DNA of 64,000 nucleotides from SZUA-545 sp050297855. Its GTDB lineage: Bacteria > Campylobacterota > Campylobacteria > Campylobacterales > SZUA-545. The notes beneath the pieces are model-generated. The model was not told where the DNA came from and ran no database searches. It saw only the letters and a list, made by a program, of their open reading frames with translations. Both the position numbers and the translations under genes were made by a program. This document shows positions 24,290 through 33,284 of the stretch, piece by piece (positions within the stretch are counted from its first letter, which is position 1; every line of letters starts with the position of its first letter). The stretch is taken from NCBI GenBank assembly GCA_050297855.1, contig JBNKTC010000020.1:310001-374000 (forward strand). The letters are read 5' to 3'.

Positions 24290-26137
24290 ATGTCAATGAA
24301 ACAGAAGATCCTCTCCCGGATCGGGCTTATGATCATCGCCTCCACCGTGGTGATCATCCTGATCGTCCTCTTCAATTTCCGCTCCTATGGAATCAATGCC
24401 GCGATGGATAAAGCGGAAATCGTCTCCGAGCTTGTTAAAAACGGCCTCACGTCCCATATGATCAACGGGACGATGGATAAGCGTGAGAGCTTTCTGAAAA
24501 ACATCTCCCATATCAAAGACGTAGAAAAACTCTGGGTCATCCGCGGCGGACTGGTCAGCAAACAGTACGGCCCGCCCCACAAACACGAACTGGTCCGTGA
24601 CGAGATCGATGAGCAGGTCCTGGCCACCGGGGAGAAATATATCGCCCTGGACGAAAAAGCCAACAAGGCGCTGCTGCGTGTCACCATCCCGTATAAGGCA
24701 AGTGCCGACGAGCTGGTCAACTGCTTCCAGTGCCACGATGCCGACCACGGAGACACCCTCGGTGCGATCAGTATGGAATTTGACATCATGTCCGTCCGTG
24801 AAGAGGGGGTCGCGACGATCATCAAGATCCTACTGACGACGATTATCGCGATCATCCTGGTCATCTACCTGACCAACCGCCTCCTCAACCCCTACCTCGA
24901 ACTCTTCGAATCCCTGAAAAAGAGTATCAAGCGGGCGTCGGCGGGGAACTTTACCGATAAGATCGAAAGTGATCTGGCTGATGAAGCGGGCGAAATGGTG
25001 CAGGAGTACGACTCGCTGCTGGGAAAACTGGACAACACATTCGGCCAGATCGATAAAAAACTGCGCACCTTCGTCGCATCACGAACCTGTAACATCAGTG
25101 ATCCACTGACCGATGCGGAGGAGATCATCACCTCCCTGACCCGTCTCTACCAGTTTAAAAAGGCGATCGAACTGGATATGACCAAAGAGGACATCTACGG
25201 GCGCCTCGCCTATGTGCTGGAGAACTATTTCCAGATCAAGCACTTTACCTTCGCGGAGATCTCCAGCCAGACCAATGAATCGGAAGTGGTCCTGGAGGTG
25301 GGCGAGTTTATCCTCTGTAACCAGGGGATGGAAGCTGACGCGGATAGATGCCGTGCCAAACGTACCGGCATGGATGTCGCATCGGACGACTTCCCCGAAC
25401 TGTGCGGCTGCTTTGGTGACCACACCAAAAACTACCTCTGTATCCCGATCAATATCGGAGGGAATATCGGTCTGGTGATCCATATCATCACCGATAACGA
25501 AGCGGAATTCGCCCATATCAAGAGCCAGTCCGGTCTGATCAAGAGCTACGCTAACGAAGCGGCCCCGGTCATCGAATCCAAACGGCTGATGCAGATCCTT
25601 AAAGAGTCTTCACTCAAAGACTCCCTGACGGGCCTCTATAACCGCCGTTTCCTGGATGAGTATGTCGAAAAACTCAAACCGCAGGTGATGCGCCAGAAGA
25701 TCAATGTCGGTATCATGCTGATCGATATGGACCACTTCAAGATGGTCAACGACACTTACGGCCACGCCGTCGGGGACGTTGTCCTCAAAGAGCTGGCAAC
25801 GGTCCTTAATTCCAATGTCCGTGAGGCCGATCTGGTCATCCGCTACGGTGGGGAAGAGTTCATTATCCTGCTGATGGATGTGGAATCGGAAGAACAGACG
25901 ATGGAGGTTGCCGAGAAGCTGCGTACGAAAGTCCAGAATACCGATATCTCCATCGGCGACAACAAGCGCCTCAACAAGACGATCAGCCTGGGTGTCTCCA
26001 TGTTCCCCAAAGACAGCGAATCGATCTGGCAGGCGATCAAATATGCCGACATCGCGCTGTACGAAGCGAAGAAGACAGGGCGAAACCGTATCGTCCGGTT
26101 CGAATCCAGCATGTGGGACGAAGACCCCAACTTCTAA
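24290..26137 (+). CDS. Membrane diguanylate cyclase with c-type heme sensor motif
   Basis: A 615-residue sensor diguanylate cyclase. A membrane helix at about 10-30 and another at 175-196 bracket a periplasmic domain. That domain ends in NCFQCHDADHGDTLGAISME; CFQCH (C145, C148, H149) is a c-heme attachment motif. A HAMP-like linker follows (RLLNPYLELFESL). A GAF-like domain at about 300-440 carries spaced Cys at 343, 354, 372 and 374 (LCNQ, RCRAKRT, LCGCFG). The GGDEF domain has RYGGEEF (518-524), with READ five residues earlier as an I-site. It should make cyclic-di-GMP in response to a redox ligand such as oxygen or NO at the heme; that ligand is inferred. An alternative start is the ATG two codons later. 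Confidence 0.92.
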   Translation: MSMKQKILSRIGLMIIASTVVIILIVLFNFRSYGINAAMDKAEIVSELVKNGLTSHMINGTMDKRESFLKNISHIKDVEKLWVIRGGLVSKQYGPPHKHELVRDEIDEQVLATGEKYIALDEKANKALLRVTIPYKASADELVNCFQCHDADHGDTLGAISMEFDIMSVREEGVATIIKILLTTIIAIILVIYLTNRLLNPYLELFESLKKSIKRASAGNFTDKIESDLADEAGEMVQEYDSLLGKLDNTFGQIDKKLRTFVASRTCNISDPLTDAEEIITSLTRLYQFKKAIELDMTKEDIYGRLAYVLENYFQIKHFTFAEISSQTNESEVVLEVGEFILCNQGMEADADRCRAKRTGMDVASDDFPELCGCFGDHTKNYLCIPINIGGNIGLVIHIITDNEAEFAHIKSQSGLIKSYANEAAPVIESKRLMQILKESSLKDSLTGLYNRRFLDEYVEKLKPQVMRQKINVGIMLIDMDHFKMVNDTYGHAVGDVVLKELATVLNSNVREADLVIRYGGEEFIILLMDVESEEQTMEVAEKLRTKVQNTDISIGDNKRLNKTISLGVSMFPKDSESIWQAIKYADIALYEAKKTGRNRIVRFESSMWDEDPNF

Positions 26138-26158
26138 ATATCGCGCCGCCCAGGCGCC

Positions 26159-26184
26159 GCACTCCCGCCCGGAGCGGGAAGTGC
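26159..26184. terminator. Terminator between the diguanylate cyclase and dnaX
   Basis: GCACTCCCGC pairs with GCGGGAAGTGC (one bulged base) around a CCGGA loop, between convergent genes, with TTTTT seven bases further on the plus strand. Confidence 0.7.
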
Positions 26185-26194
26185 GCCCCTCTTT

Positions 26195-27928
26195 TTATAT
26201 CTTAGAACGTATCTTTATCTTCTGGGCATCGAAGAGTTCGATCGCCTTTTTTACAAACGGCTCTTCCAGGATCTCCGTTCCGTTAAACTCTTTGCTCCGC
26301 CCGTCTCCGAGCCCGGCACTGTTTTGCATACAGCTTCCAGCATCCCCCAGCTCCACGTCTTCGATCATGGAGGAGGTCTCATTTACGGGTACTTCTAGCG
26401 GGACGTCATCCGTTTTTTTTTTATCCGTTTCGTCGGACTGGGATTCGGGTTCCCTGTCGCAGGGGACCGCTTTGATCTTGACGTCGATACCGAAGACCCC
26501 TTCGGTCAGGTGTCGGATCACAGACCAGTAGGTCCGCAGCTGCTTCTTGCACCCCTCATCGGCACAGCTCATCCAGCTAAGCACCCCCTCTTCGTAACTG
26601 ATAAAGCTGACGCTCTTTTCAAAGCATGTCCCCAGTTCCGGGTCGCGGTCGTTGATCTTGGCGATAAGCTCCGAGAACTTCGCGGCGACTCCCGCCGTTT
26701 CCGTTTCAGCTGCCGGGGCCTCCGGTTCAGGTTCTTCGGATACCGGCGGGGTTTCGACCGCTCTCTCCTCTGCCGGAGACTCTTCCTCGGGCATCTCCCG
26801 TCTTGCGGCCGGGGGAGTCGCCGCGGCGGGTTCGGCCGGAGCCTCGTCGGGAAGGGTATCGATCTTGGAACGCAGCTTTGCCATCTGCGCATCGATCTCG
26901 TCGCTTTTGAGGGCTTCGAGCATCTTGTACATCATCAGGGTGATGGCAAATCCGTTGTCCGCATTCATCGCCAGCAGCGACTTGGTCTGGGCCATGATCC
27001 GGAAAAAACGTTCCACGATAAAGGCGCTCATCATACCGGACGGTTCGTAGAAGCGCCGCTTGAGGTATTCGATGATGTCCTCGATAAGCACTTCGGGATC
27101 GTACGCCTCAAACTCCCGCGCCATCTCGGCGACTGCCTGGGTATCCTGGCGCAGGATCGCATCGAACATCGTTTCGATCTTTGCGGGATCGAGTACGCCC
27201 AGCATCTTGACGACACTGCCCACGTCCACGCTCCCTTTTGAAAAGATGATCGCCTGGTCCAGAAGGGTCAGGGTATCCCGCAGCGACCCGCTTCCGCTTC
27301 GCGCCAGGATCTCCAGCGCCTCTTTTTCGTACTCCACGTTCTCTTTGTCCAGGATCGTCTGGAGGTGGTGGACGATATCGGCAGTAGGGATCTTTTTAAA
27401 GCTGAAGTGCTGGGTCCGCGAAAGGATCGTGGGGGGGAGCTTCAAAGGATCCGTCGTCGCCAGGATGAACTTCACATAGCTCGGTGGCTCTTCCAGCGTC
27501 TTCAGCAGGGCGTTAAACGCCTCGCGGGTGAGCATGTGCACCTCGTCGATGATAAAGATCTTGTACCGGGCGATGGAAGGTTTGTATTTGGTCTGTTCGA
27601 TCATATCCCGGACATCGTCGATCTTGCGGTTGGAGGCGGCGTCCATCTCGATGATATCGATATGTTTGTAGGCGTTGGCGCTTTTGCAGTTCTCGCACGT
27701 CTCGCACGAATCCGAGCTCTCCCCCTTCTCACAGATGAGGGATTTGGCAAAAATACGGGCCGTAGAGGTCTTCCCGCTTCCGCGCAGTCCCGAAAAGAGG
27801 TAGGCGTGACCCAGCCGTCTGCTGTCAAGGGCAAGGGAGAGGGTCTGGGAGATCGTATCCTGGCCGATCAGGTCTTCGAATCTCCGCGGACGGTACTTTA
27901 GTGCCAGTGCGATATTGGACTCTTGCAT
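26195..27928 (-). CDS. dnaX: DNA polymerase III subunit gamma/tau
   Basis: A 577-residue clamp-loader ATPase. The AAA+ module has the Walker A GLRGSGKTSTARIFAKSL, the zinc module with CETCENCKSANAYK, the Walker B IFIIDEVHML, and SRTQHFSFKKI before the sensor-2 region. Clamp-loader collar sequence follows to about 350, then an Ala/Pro/Glu-rich linker (350-430) and a C-terminal domain. A run of ten A residues in the coding strand (codons 503-505, Lys-Lys-Lys) lies in a charged linker; an extra or a missing A leads to a stop codon within a few codons. A short gamma-like product by slippage is therefore possible, as known for Thermus dnaX. Confidence 0.95.
   Translation of the reverse strand: MQESNIALALKYRPRRFEDLIGQDTISQTLSLALDSRRLGHAYLFSGLRGSGKTSTARIFAKSLICEKGESSDSCETCENCKSANAYKHIDIIEMDAASNRKIDDVRDMIEQTKYKPSIARYKIFIIDEVHMLTREAFNALLKTLEEPPSYVKFILATTDPLKLPPTILSRTQHFSFKKIPTADIVHHLQTILDKENVEYEKEALEILARSGSGSLRDTLTLLDQAIIFSKGSVDVGSVVKMLGVLDPAKIETMFDAILRQDTQAVAEMAREFEAYDPEVLIEDIIEYLKRRFYEPSGMMSAFIVERFFRIMAQTKSLLAMNADNGFAITLMMYKMLEALKSDEIDAQMAKLRSKIDTLPDEAPAEPAAATPPAARREMPEEESPAEERAVETPPVSEEPEPEAPAAETETAGVAAKFSELIAKINDRDPELGTCFEKSVSFISYEEGVLSWMSCADEGCKKQLRTYWSVIRHLTEGVFGIDVKIKAVPCDREPESQSDETDKKKTDDVPLEVPVNETSSMIEDVELGDAGSCMQNSAGLGDGRSKEFNGTEILEEPFVKKAIELFDAQKIKIRSKI
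26413..26422 (-). other. A10 slippage-prone tract inside dnaX
   Basis: Ten consecutive A residues in the dnaX coding strand encode Lys503-505 and the first base of Thr506. Adding one A gives AAC GGA TGA, a stop three codons on. Losing one gives CGG ATG ACG TCC CGC TAG. Either event would end the protein about 70 residues early. Confidence 0.5.
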
Positions 27929-28157
27929 GCCTCTATTCCTCTCTATATATATTGTTTTAATATTAGCACGAAATAGATGTGAGGGGGCTAAATGGTGTCA
28001 CTGCATAGTTTTGAAACACGGTTACACTTTATCGGTAGGATAATTGTTACTTATCTACCTGGTTTACCGTCGTTTAAATGGAGGGAGTGTAGGATGGTGC
28101 ATCATAATCTACGCTTCAGACTTTGAAATTTGAAGTAAAGGTTGATAAGGAGCAACA

Positions 28158-28793
28158 ATGAAATTAGGCTTTTTGGTCGATCTCGACCTTTGTATGGGAT
28201 GTAAAGGATGCGAAATCGCATGTAAGTCCGAAAACAACGTGCCCCCAAGTTCTTGGCGTCTCCGCGTCAAGTACGTGGATGCCGGTGTTTTCCCTGAGAC
28301 AAAACGTGCGTTTACGCCTATGCGCTGTAATCACTGCGATAACGCGCCGTGTGAGCGAATCTGCCCGGTCAGTGCCCTGCACTACCTGGATAACGGAATC
28401 GTAAACATCGACAAAGAGCGCTGTATCGGGTGTGCCGCCTGTATGATGGCATGTCCTTACGGTGCGATCTATATGGATCCGGAAACAAACACAGCGGACA
28501 AATGTACCTACTGTGCCCACCGTGTCGAAGCGGGAACACAGCCGGCATGTGTCGTAGCCTGCCCGGTCCAAGCCAACATCTTCGGTGACCTCGAAGATCC
28601 TAACAGTGATGTGAGCAAGTACATCATGCGCCACAGAGACACGCGTGTGAGAAAACCTGAAAAAGGTACTCTGCCCAAGCACTTCTACGTCGGTGGCGGT
28701 GAACTCAACCTCAACCCGCTGGCAAGTAAACGTCCGTCCGGTTACGGTCTGTTTAACAACATCACGCACCTTAAGCAAATTGGAGGTCACTAA
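28158..28793 (+). CDS. Four-cluster 4Fe-4S electron-transfer subunit (PsrB/DmsB type)
   Basis: A 211-residue iron-sulfur subunit that moves electrons between a membrane quinone-reactive subunit and a molybdoenzyme. All four ferredoxin Cys motifs are intact: CMGCKGCEIACK, CNHCDNAPCERICP, CIGCAACMMACP, and CTYCAHRVEAGTQPACVVAC. There is no signal peptide, so it would be exported with its Tat-targeted partner. The stop overlaps the NrfD-like gene start by one base (TAATG). A strong AAGGAG precedes the start. Codons ending in T (GGT, CGT) are more frequent than in neighbouring genes, which suggests high expression. Confidence 0.93.
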   Translation: MKLGFLVDLDLCMGCKGCEIACKSENNVPPSSWRLRVKYVDAGVFPETKRAFTPMRCNHCDNAPCERICPVSALHYLDNGIVNIDKERCIGCAACMMACPYGAIYMDPETNTADKCTYCAHRVEAGTQPACVVACPVQANIFGDLEDPNSDVSKYIMRHRDTRVRKPEKGTLPKHFYVGGGELNLNPLASKRPSGYGLFNNITHLKQIGGH

Positions 28794-29704
28794 TGAGTTT
28801 TGATTCTATGGTAGTCGATCTGCCGATCTTTAAGTCGGCAGTGGTATCACTCGATGTGGCTTTCTCCGGTGTTATCTGGGGCTGGTTCGTTACGATGAAC
28901 ATGTGGGCCAAAAGTGTCGCTACAGGTGTCTTCTTCACCGGTATGTACATGATGCGCAAATACCCGAAAAGCGGCAGCTTCTTTAAAGCGTCCATTCCGC
29001 TTGTCGGTCTGATCTTTATCGGTATTACCCTGCTGTTCACATGGCTTGACCTGCACCAGATGCTGCGCGTATGGCACATGTTTGTCTTCCCGCACCTGAC
29101 ATCCATGGTAAATGTCGGTATGTGGTTCCTGAACCTCTACGTCGTTGTCCTGGTCCTGCTTTTCTGGGCCCTGATCAAACAGAACGACGAACTGTATGAA
29201 AAAGTGATGAAACCCGGTTTCGTAGCCGCGTTCCTTGCGACTCTCTATACTGCCGGTCTTATGGCTCAGGCGAATGCACGTGAGATCTGGCAGGGACCGA
29301 CCGAGCTGGTTCAGATGCTGCTTGCTGCCGGTATGGGCGGTAGTGCGATCCTTCTGATCATCGGTCACTTCTCACTGAACAAAGAGGAGAAAAAGACACT
29401 GGCACAGATCCTGGCTTTCAGTGCGTTCATCTCACTGTCTGTCTATGTGTTCGAAATCATTTTTGCTCCGCAAAAAACCGAAGAAGCTGCGTGGGTGATC
29501 CACTACCTCACAGGCGGTGACCTTGCTTCCTTCTTCTACACTGCTCTGGCACTGGGTTATGTGATCCCGGTTATTTTGGTACTGATCTGCCAAAAAACAG
29601 AAAAACAGAGCGGCTTGCTGCTTGCAGCTGTAATTTCATTGATCGGTCTGTGGATGGCCAAACACTCATGGCTCATCGCTCCACAGATGATACCATTAAG
29701 TTAA
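28793..29704 (+). CDS. NrfD/PsrC-family quinone-interacting membrane subunit
   Basis: A 303-residue polytopic membrane protein with about eight hydrophobic helices, the length and profile of short NrfD/PsrC subunits. WGWFVTMNMWAKSVATGVFF near the N-terminus resembles the family's G-x-F-helix region. It exchanges electrons with the menaquinone pool through the Fe-S subunit encoded just before it. It lies between the Fe-S and catalytic genes, an order (B-C-A) that differs from the usual psrABC. The catalytic gene starts 13 bases after the stop. Confidence 0.88.
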   Translation: MSFDSMVVDLPIFKSAVVSLDVAFSGVIWGWFVTMNMWAKSVATGVFFTGMYMMRKYPKSGSFFKASIPLVGLIFIGITLLFTWLDLHQMLRVWHMFVFPHLTSMVNVGMWFLNLYVVVLVLLFWALIKQNDELYEKVMKPGFVAAFLATLYTAGLMAQANAREIWQGPTELVQMLLAAGMGGSAILLIIGHFSLNKEEKKTLAQILAFSAFISLSVYVFEIIFAPQKTEEAAWVIHYLTGGDLASFFYTALALGYVIPVILVLICQKTEKQSGLLLAAVISLIGLWMAKHSWLIAPQMIPLS

Positions 29705-29717
29705 GAGGGATAGACGA

Positions 29718-32700
29718 ATGATTAGCAGACGAAATTTTTTAAAAGCGACAGCTTTCACGGCAGGCGCGGCGATTACTGCAAAAGGCGTTGTCAACTCTTT
29801 CGTACCTGAGCTTCACGCAGCTGAAGAGCAGATCAGTTTTGACAAACTGCCCGTAACCGACGGTAACTTTGCTGCTTACCCCCCACACCAGAACTGGGAC
29901 AGCTGGAAAGAGCTCGACGGTGACGACTGGAAACGGGGCGGTGTCAACCGAAAAAGCATCCACGTACGTGAGTACATGATCGTACCGACGGCGTGTTCAA
30001 ACTGTGAAGCCTCCTGTGGTATCACGGGATGGGTTGACAAAAAGACTCTGGAAGTCGTCAAATATATGGGTAACCCGCTGCACACCGGTTCACGTGGCCG
30101 TAACTGTGCAAAAGGTTACGCGATGACTTCCCAGATGTACGATCCCGATCGTATTCCTTTCCCACTGAAACGTGCTCCGGGCTCCAAGCGTGGCGAAGGT
30201 AAATGGGTACGGACAAGCTGGGACGATGCGCTTAAAGCGATCGGTTCCAAAATGCGCGAGACCCTTGAAAAAGGTGATGAAGTATCACGCAAACAGGTCA
30301 TGTACCATGTCGGTCGACCGAACGAAAACGGCTTTACACCACGTGTATGGCACTCCCTGGGTGTTGACTCCACTAACTCCCACACAAACATCTGTTCTTC
30401 CAACGGACGTCACGGTACGATCCAGTGGGCGAACGACGACCGTTCCAGTCCGGACTGGAGTAACGCGAAACTGGTATTCCTTGTATCTTCCCACGCGGCG
30501 GATGCGGGTCACTACTTCCAGCAGGCTGCCGGTTGTATCGCCGATGCGCGAGCGAATGGCGCTAAAATGGTCGTTATGGACCCAAGAATGTCAAACAGTG
30601 CCGGTATGGCGGATCTCTGGATCGCTCCATGGCCGGGTACGGAATCTGCGATCTTCCTGGCGCTTGCGTCACGGATCCTGCACGATGACAAGGTCAACCA
30701 CGAGTACGTTAAAAACTGGTACAACTGGGCCGAGTTCCTGGATGATTCCAAGTACCTCAGCTTCCTGAAAAAGCAGAAGTTCCTCAGCAAGATGCCGAAA
30801 CGCGGCGGAACCTATGAAGACTTTATCGCCGTACTCAAAGATATCTACAAAGATTACACGATGGAGTGGGCGTCCAAAGAGACACGTGTTCCACAAGACA
30901 GACTCGAAGAGCTCTATGAGATGGTAGTCGACGCGGGTGACCGTGTAGCTCAGTACTTCTGGCGTGGTCCGGCTGCGGGTAACCGTGGTGGTTGGATGAG
31001 TGCCGGTAAGACCGGTTTCTTCTACCTTTCACTGCTGGGTGCACTGAACAACTTCGGTGGTTCCGGTTTCCACCACGGTCACGTTATTTCCGTTGCAGGA
31101 AAAGGCGGTGACAGTACAAAAGCCAAAACACCGAAAGCGGTCGACGTATGGAACGAATACTCCTTCCCGCCTGAGTGGCCGCTCTCTTCATATGAGCTGA
31201 GCTTCCTGCTTCCTCACCTCCTCAGCGATGACGAGTGGAGAGAAAAATGGAACAGCAAAGGTATGAATATCCCTGACAGACTTAAAGTCTGGGTTCCGCG
31301 TATGTACAACCCGGTATGGATCAATCCGGACGGTTTCCGCTGGATCGAAGTCATCCGTAACGAACAAAAAATGGAGATGACGTTCAACCTCTCGCCAATG
31401 TGGTCTGAGACAAACTGGTATGTCGATTACGTCCTGCCTGTCGGTCTTGCCGGTGAACGACACGATCAGCACTCCGAAGCGACTAAACCGGAACGATGGA
31501 CATCCTTCCGTCAGCCGGTCCTGCGCGTAGCACAGGAAAAAATGGGCTGGAAACCTTCCAATCCTAACCGTGGAACACTGGAAGCGCATATGCGTGCCGG
31601 TCTCGGTGAAGTATGGGAAGAGAACGAATTCTGGATCGACCTCGTATTCAACCATGTCGACCCGGATGGAAAACTCGGTATCAAACAGTACTGGGAATCC
31701 AAACGAAACCCCGGCAAACCGGTTACGATCGCCGAGTACTACGATGCGGCATTCGGTACCCTGCCAAACCTGAAAAAAGCAGCCCTTGCTGCGTATCCTA
31801 AAGCGGACCTGCCTGTTTACGAATTTATGCGTGACAGAGGGACATGGACAGAGGAGACGGAGATCTTCCACCTCGAATCCAGACCGGTACACGAGCACCA
31901 CGGTGAAGTCAAAGTCAAATCCGACTTCTTCTTCGGCGGCAGCGTGAAGTATCCGAAATCCGCGATCAAGTATGACAAACGTAATACAAACTACTATGTC
32001 ATCAAGAAAAACGGCGAGCGGCACACGATCGCCAACGACGAAAACGGTGAAATGGCGCACGGCTTCGGCACACCGTCTAAAAAACTCGAATTCTTCACGA
32101 AGTGGATGGTCGACTGGAAATGGCCTGAGTACGCGATTCCTCTCTATCCTCGAAACGAAGAGGAAAAAGAGAAGATGGTACACGTCGTATCCCACGTACA
32201 CCACCGTTATATGAAAGCGGACAACGAATTTGCGCTTAACACCGTATTCCGTCTGCCGTATAACATCCACACAAGAAGTGCGAACTCCGCGCATCTTATG
32301 GAGATTTCACAAAACCACAACCCACTCTGGATCAGCACGGCTGATGCGAAGAGACTGGGCATCAAAAAAGGCGACGCGATCCGTGTCAAACTGGTCGATA
32401 CGGTTGCCAAAGACGAAAACGGAAACGACCTCGAGTCCGGTTACTTCGTCGCCATGGCGGTACCGACAGAAGGTATCCTGCCCGGAACACTTGCCAACTC
32501 CCACCATGCGGGTCGATGGCGACTGGTCAATGAAGTCAGCGTAGACGGATTTGATCAAAACCTCGGTATTATGAGCTTCGGTTCTGAGAAAGTCAAGCTG
32601 AGCGAAGAGGGTAATATCCGCAAGATCAAAATCGAAGAGGGACGTTATGACGAGCGTCGCGAGCACCTTAAAGCCGCGGGTGAGTTCAAAACCGACTTCA

Positions 32701-33047
32701 ACGAAAACAGCTGGCCGTACACCAAGTACAACAGCAAACTCAAGCATATCCAGTGGGAGACAAGCAGCGGTGTATGGCAAAATGCCGTCGCAGCTTCTAT
32801 GCCAGACCCCGTTTCCGGTATGCACTGCTGGCACAAAAAAGCGGTACTTGAAAAAGTACAGCCGGGTGACCAGATCGGTGACGTCTATGTCGACATCGAC
32901 AACAACATGAAGATCTACCGTGCTTGGAGAGATGAGCTGGCACGTCCTCTGGACCACAACAGCACACTCCGACGACCGATGCACATCAAACGTCCATGGG
33001 TCAAACTATCCGAGAAAGCCTACCAGGTCAGTATCAAAAAAGCGTAA
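29718..33047 (+). CDS. Molybdopterin oxidoreductase catalytic subunit (polysulfide/thiosulfate-reductase-like)
   Basis: A 1109-residue periplasmic enzyme of the DMSO-reductase superfamily. The Tat signal is SRRNFLKATAFTAGAAITA. The FS0 [4Fe-4S] motif is CSNCEASC (C93, C96, C100) with C130 in RGRNCAKG. Cys226 in THTNICSSNGRHG stands where the molybdenum ligand is expected; a Cys ligand is typical of Psr/Phs/Ttr-type enzymes. The C-terminal molybdopterin-binding barrel includes RLPYNIHTRSANSAH and ADAKRLGIKKGDAIRV. It is about 350 residues longer than Wolinella PsrA. Candidate substrates are polysulfide, thiosulfate, tetrathionate or sulfite; the sequence does not settle it. It is last in an operon with Fe-S and NrfD subunits, and a palindromic terminator follows. 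Confidence 0.85.
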   Translation: MISRRNFLKATAFTAGAAITAKGVVNSFVPELHAAEEQISFDKLPVTDGNFAAYPPHQNWDSWKELDGDDWKRGGVNRKSIHVREYMIVPTACSNCEASCGITGWVDKKTLEVVKYMGNPLHTGSRGRNCAKGYAMTSQMYDPDRIPFPLKRAPGSKRGEGKWVRTSWDDALKAIGSKMRETLEKGDEVSRKQVMYHVGRPNENGFTPRVWHSLGVDSTNSHTNICSSNGRHGTIQWANDDRSSPDWSNAKLVFLVSSHAADAGHYFQQAAGCIADARANGAKMVVMDPRMSNSAGMADLWIAPWPGTESAIFLALASRILHDDKVNHEYVKNWYNWAEFLDDSKYLSFLKKQKFLSKMPKRGGTYEDFIAVLKDIYKDYTMEWASKETRVPQDRLEELYEMVVDAGDRVAQYFWRGPAAGNRGGWMSAGKTGFFYLSLLGALNNFGGSGFHHGHVISVAGKGGDSTKAKTPKAVDVWNEYSFPPEWPLSSYELSFLLPHLLSDDEWREKWNSKGMNIPDRLKVWVPRMYNPVWINPDGFRWIEVIRNEQKMEMTFNLSPMWSETNWYVDYVLPVGLAGERHDQHSEATKPERWTSFRQPVLRVAQEKMGWKPSNPNRGTLEAHMRAGLGEVWEENEFWIDLVFNHVDPDGKLGIKQYWESKRNPGKPVTIAEYYDAAFGTLPNLKKAALAAYPKADLPVYEFMRDRGTWTEETEIFHLESRPVHEHHGEVKVKSDFFFGGSVKYPKSAIKYDKRNTNYYVIKKNGERHTIANDENGEMAHGFGTPSKKLEFFTKWMVDWKWPEYAIPLYPRNEEEKEKMVHVVSHVHHRYMKADNEFALNTVFRLPYNIHTRSANSAHLMEISQNHNPLWISTADAKRLGIKKGDAIRVKLVDTVAKDENGNDLESGYFVAMAVPTEGILPGTLANSHHAGRWRLVNEVSVDGFDQNLGIMSFGSEKVKLSEEGNIRKIKIEEGRYDERREHLKAAGEFKTDFNENSWPYTKYNSKLKHIQWETSSGVWQNAVAASMPDPVSGMHCWHKKAVLEKVQPGDQIGDVYVDIDNNMKIYRAWRDELARPLDHNSTLRRPMHIKRPWVKLSEKAYQVSIKKA

Positions 33048-33061
33048 CGCTTTTCAATTAT

Positions 33062-33079
33062 GCCGCCCATATGGGCGGC
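33062..33079 (+). terminator. Terminator of the molybdoenzyme operon
   Basis: A perfect 18-base palindrome, arms GCCGCCC and GGGCGGC with an ATAT centre, lies 14 bases after the stop codon. A weakly T-rich run with TTTTT follows at a distance. Confidence 0.7.
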
Positions 33080-33284
33080 ATCTCCTTCCCATTTTTCTTA
33101 AATCACATTACCGCATATCCGATTGTTCAATCATTACATAGACTTACTAGTATGTTTTAAACATTTGCGATATACATACAAATAAAAAGTGACTGTAGCT
33201 TTGAGCTTTTATTTCCCTTTCTTGTAGTTTGACAACTTAATCAGGCGGGTTAGTACCCGCCTAAATCGTTAAAGCTTATATCGA

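Noticed and set aside
27990..28010. A sigma-54-like TGG...TGC match upstream of the molybdoenzyme operon
   Set aside because: GG and GC are 7 bases apart, not the required 10.
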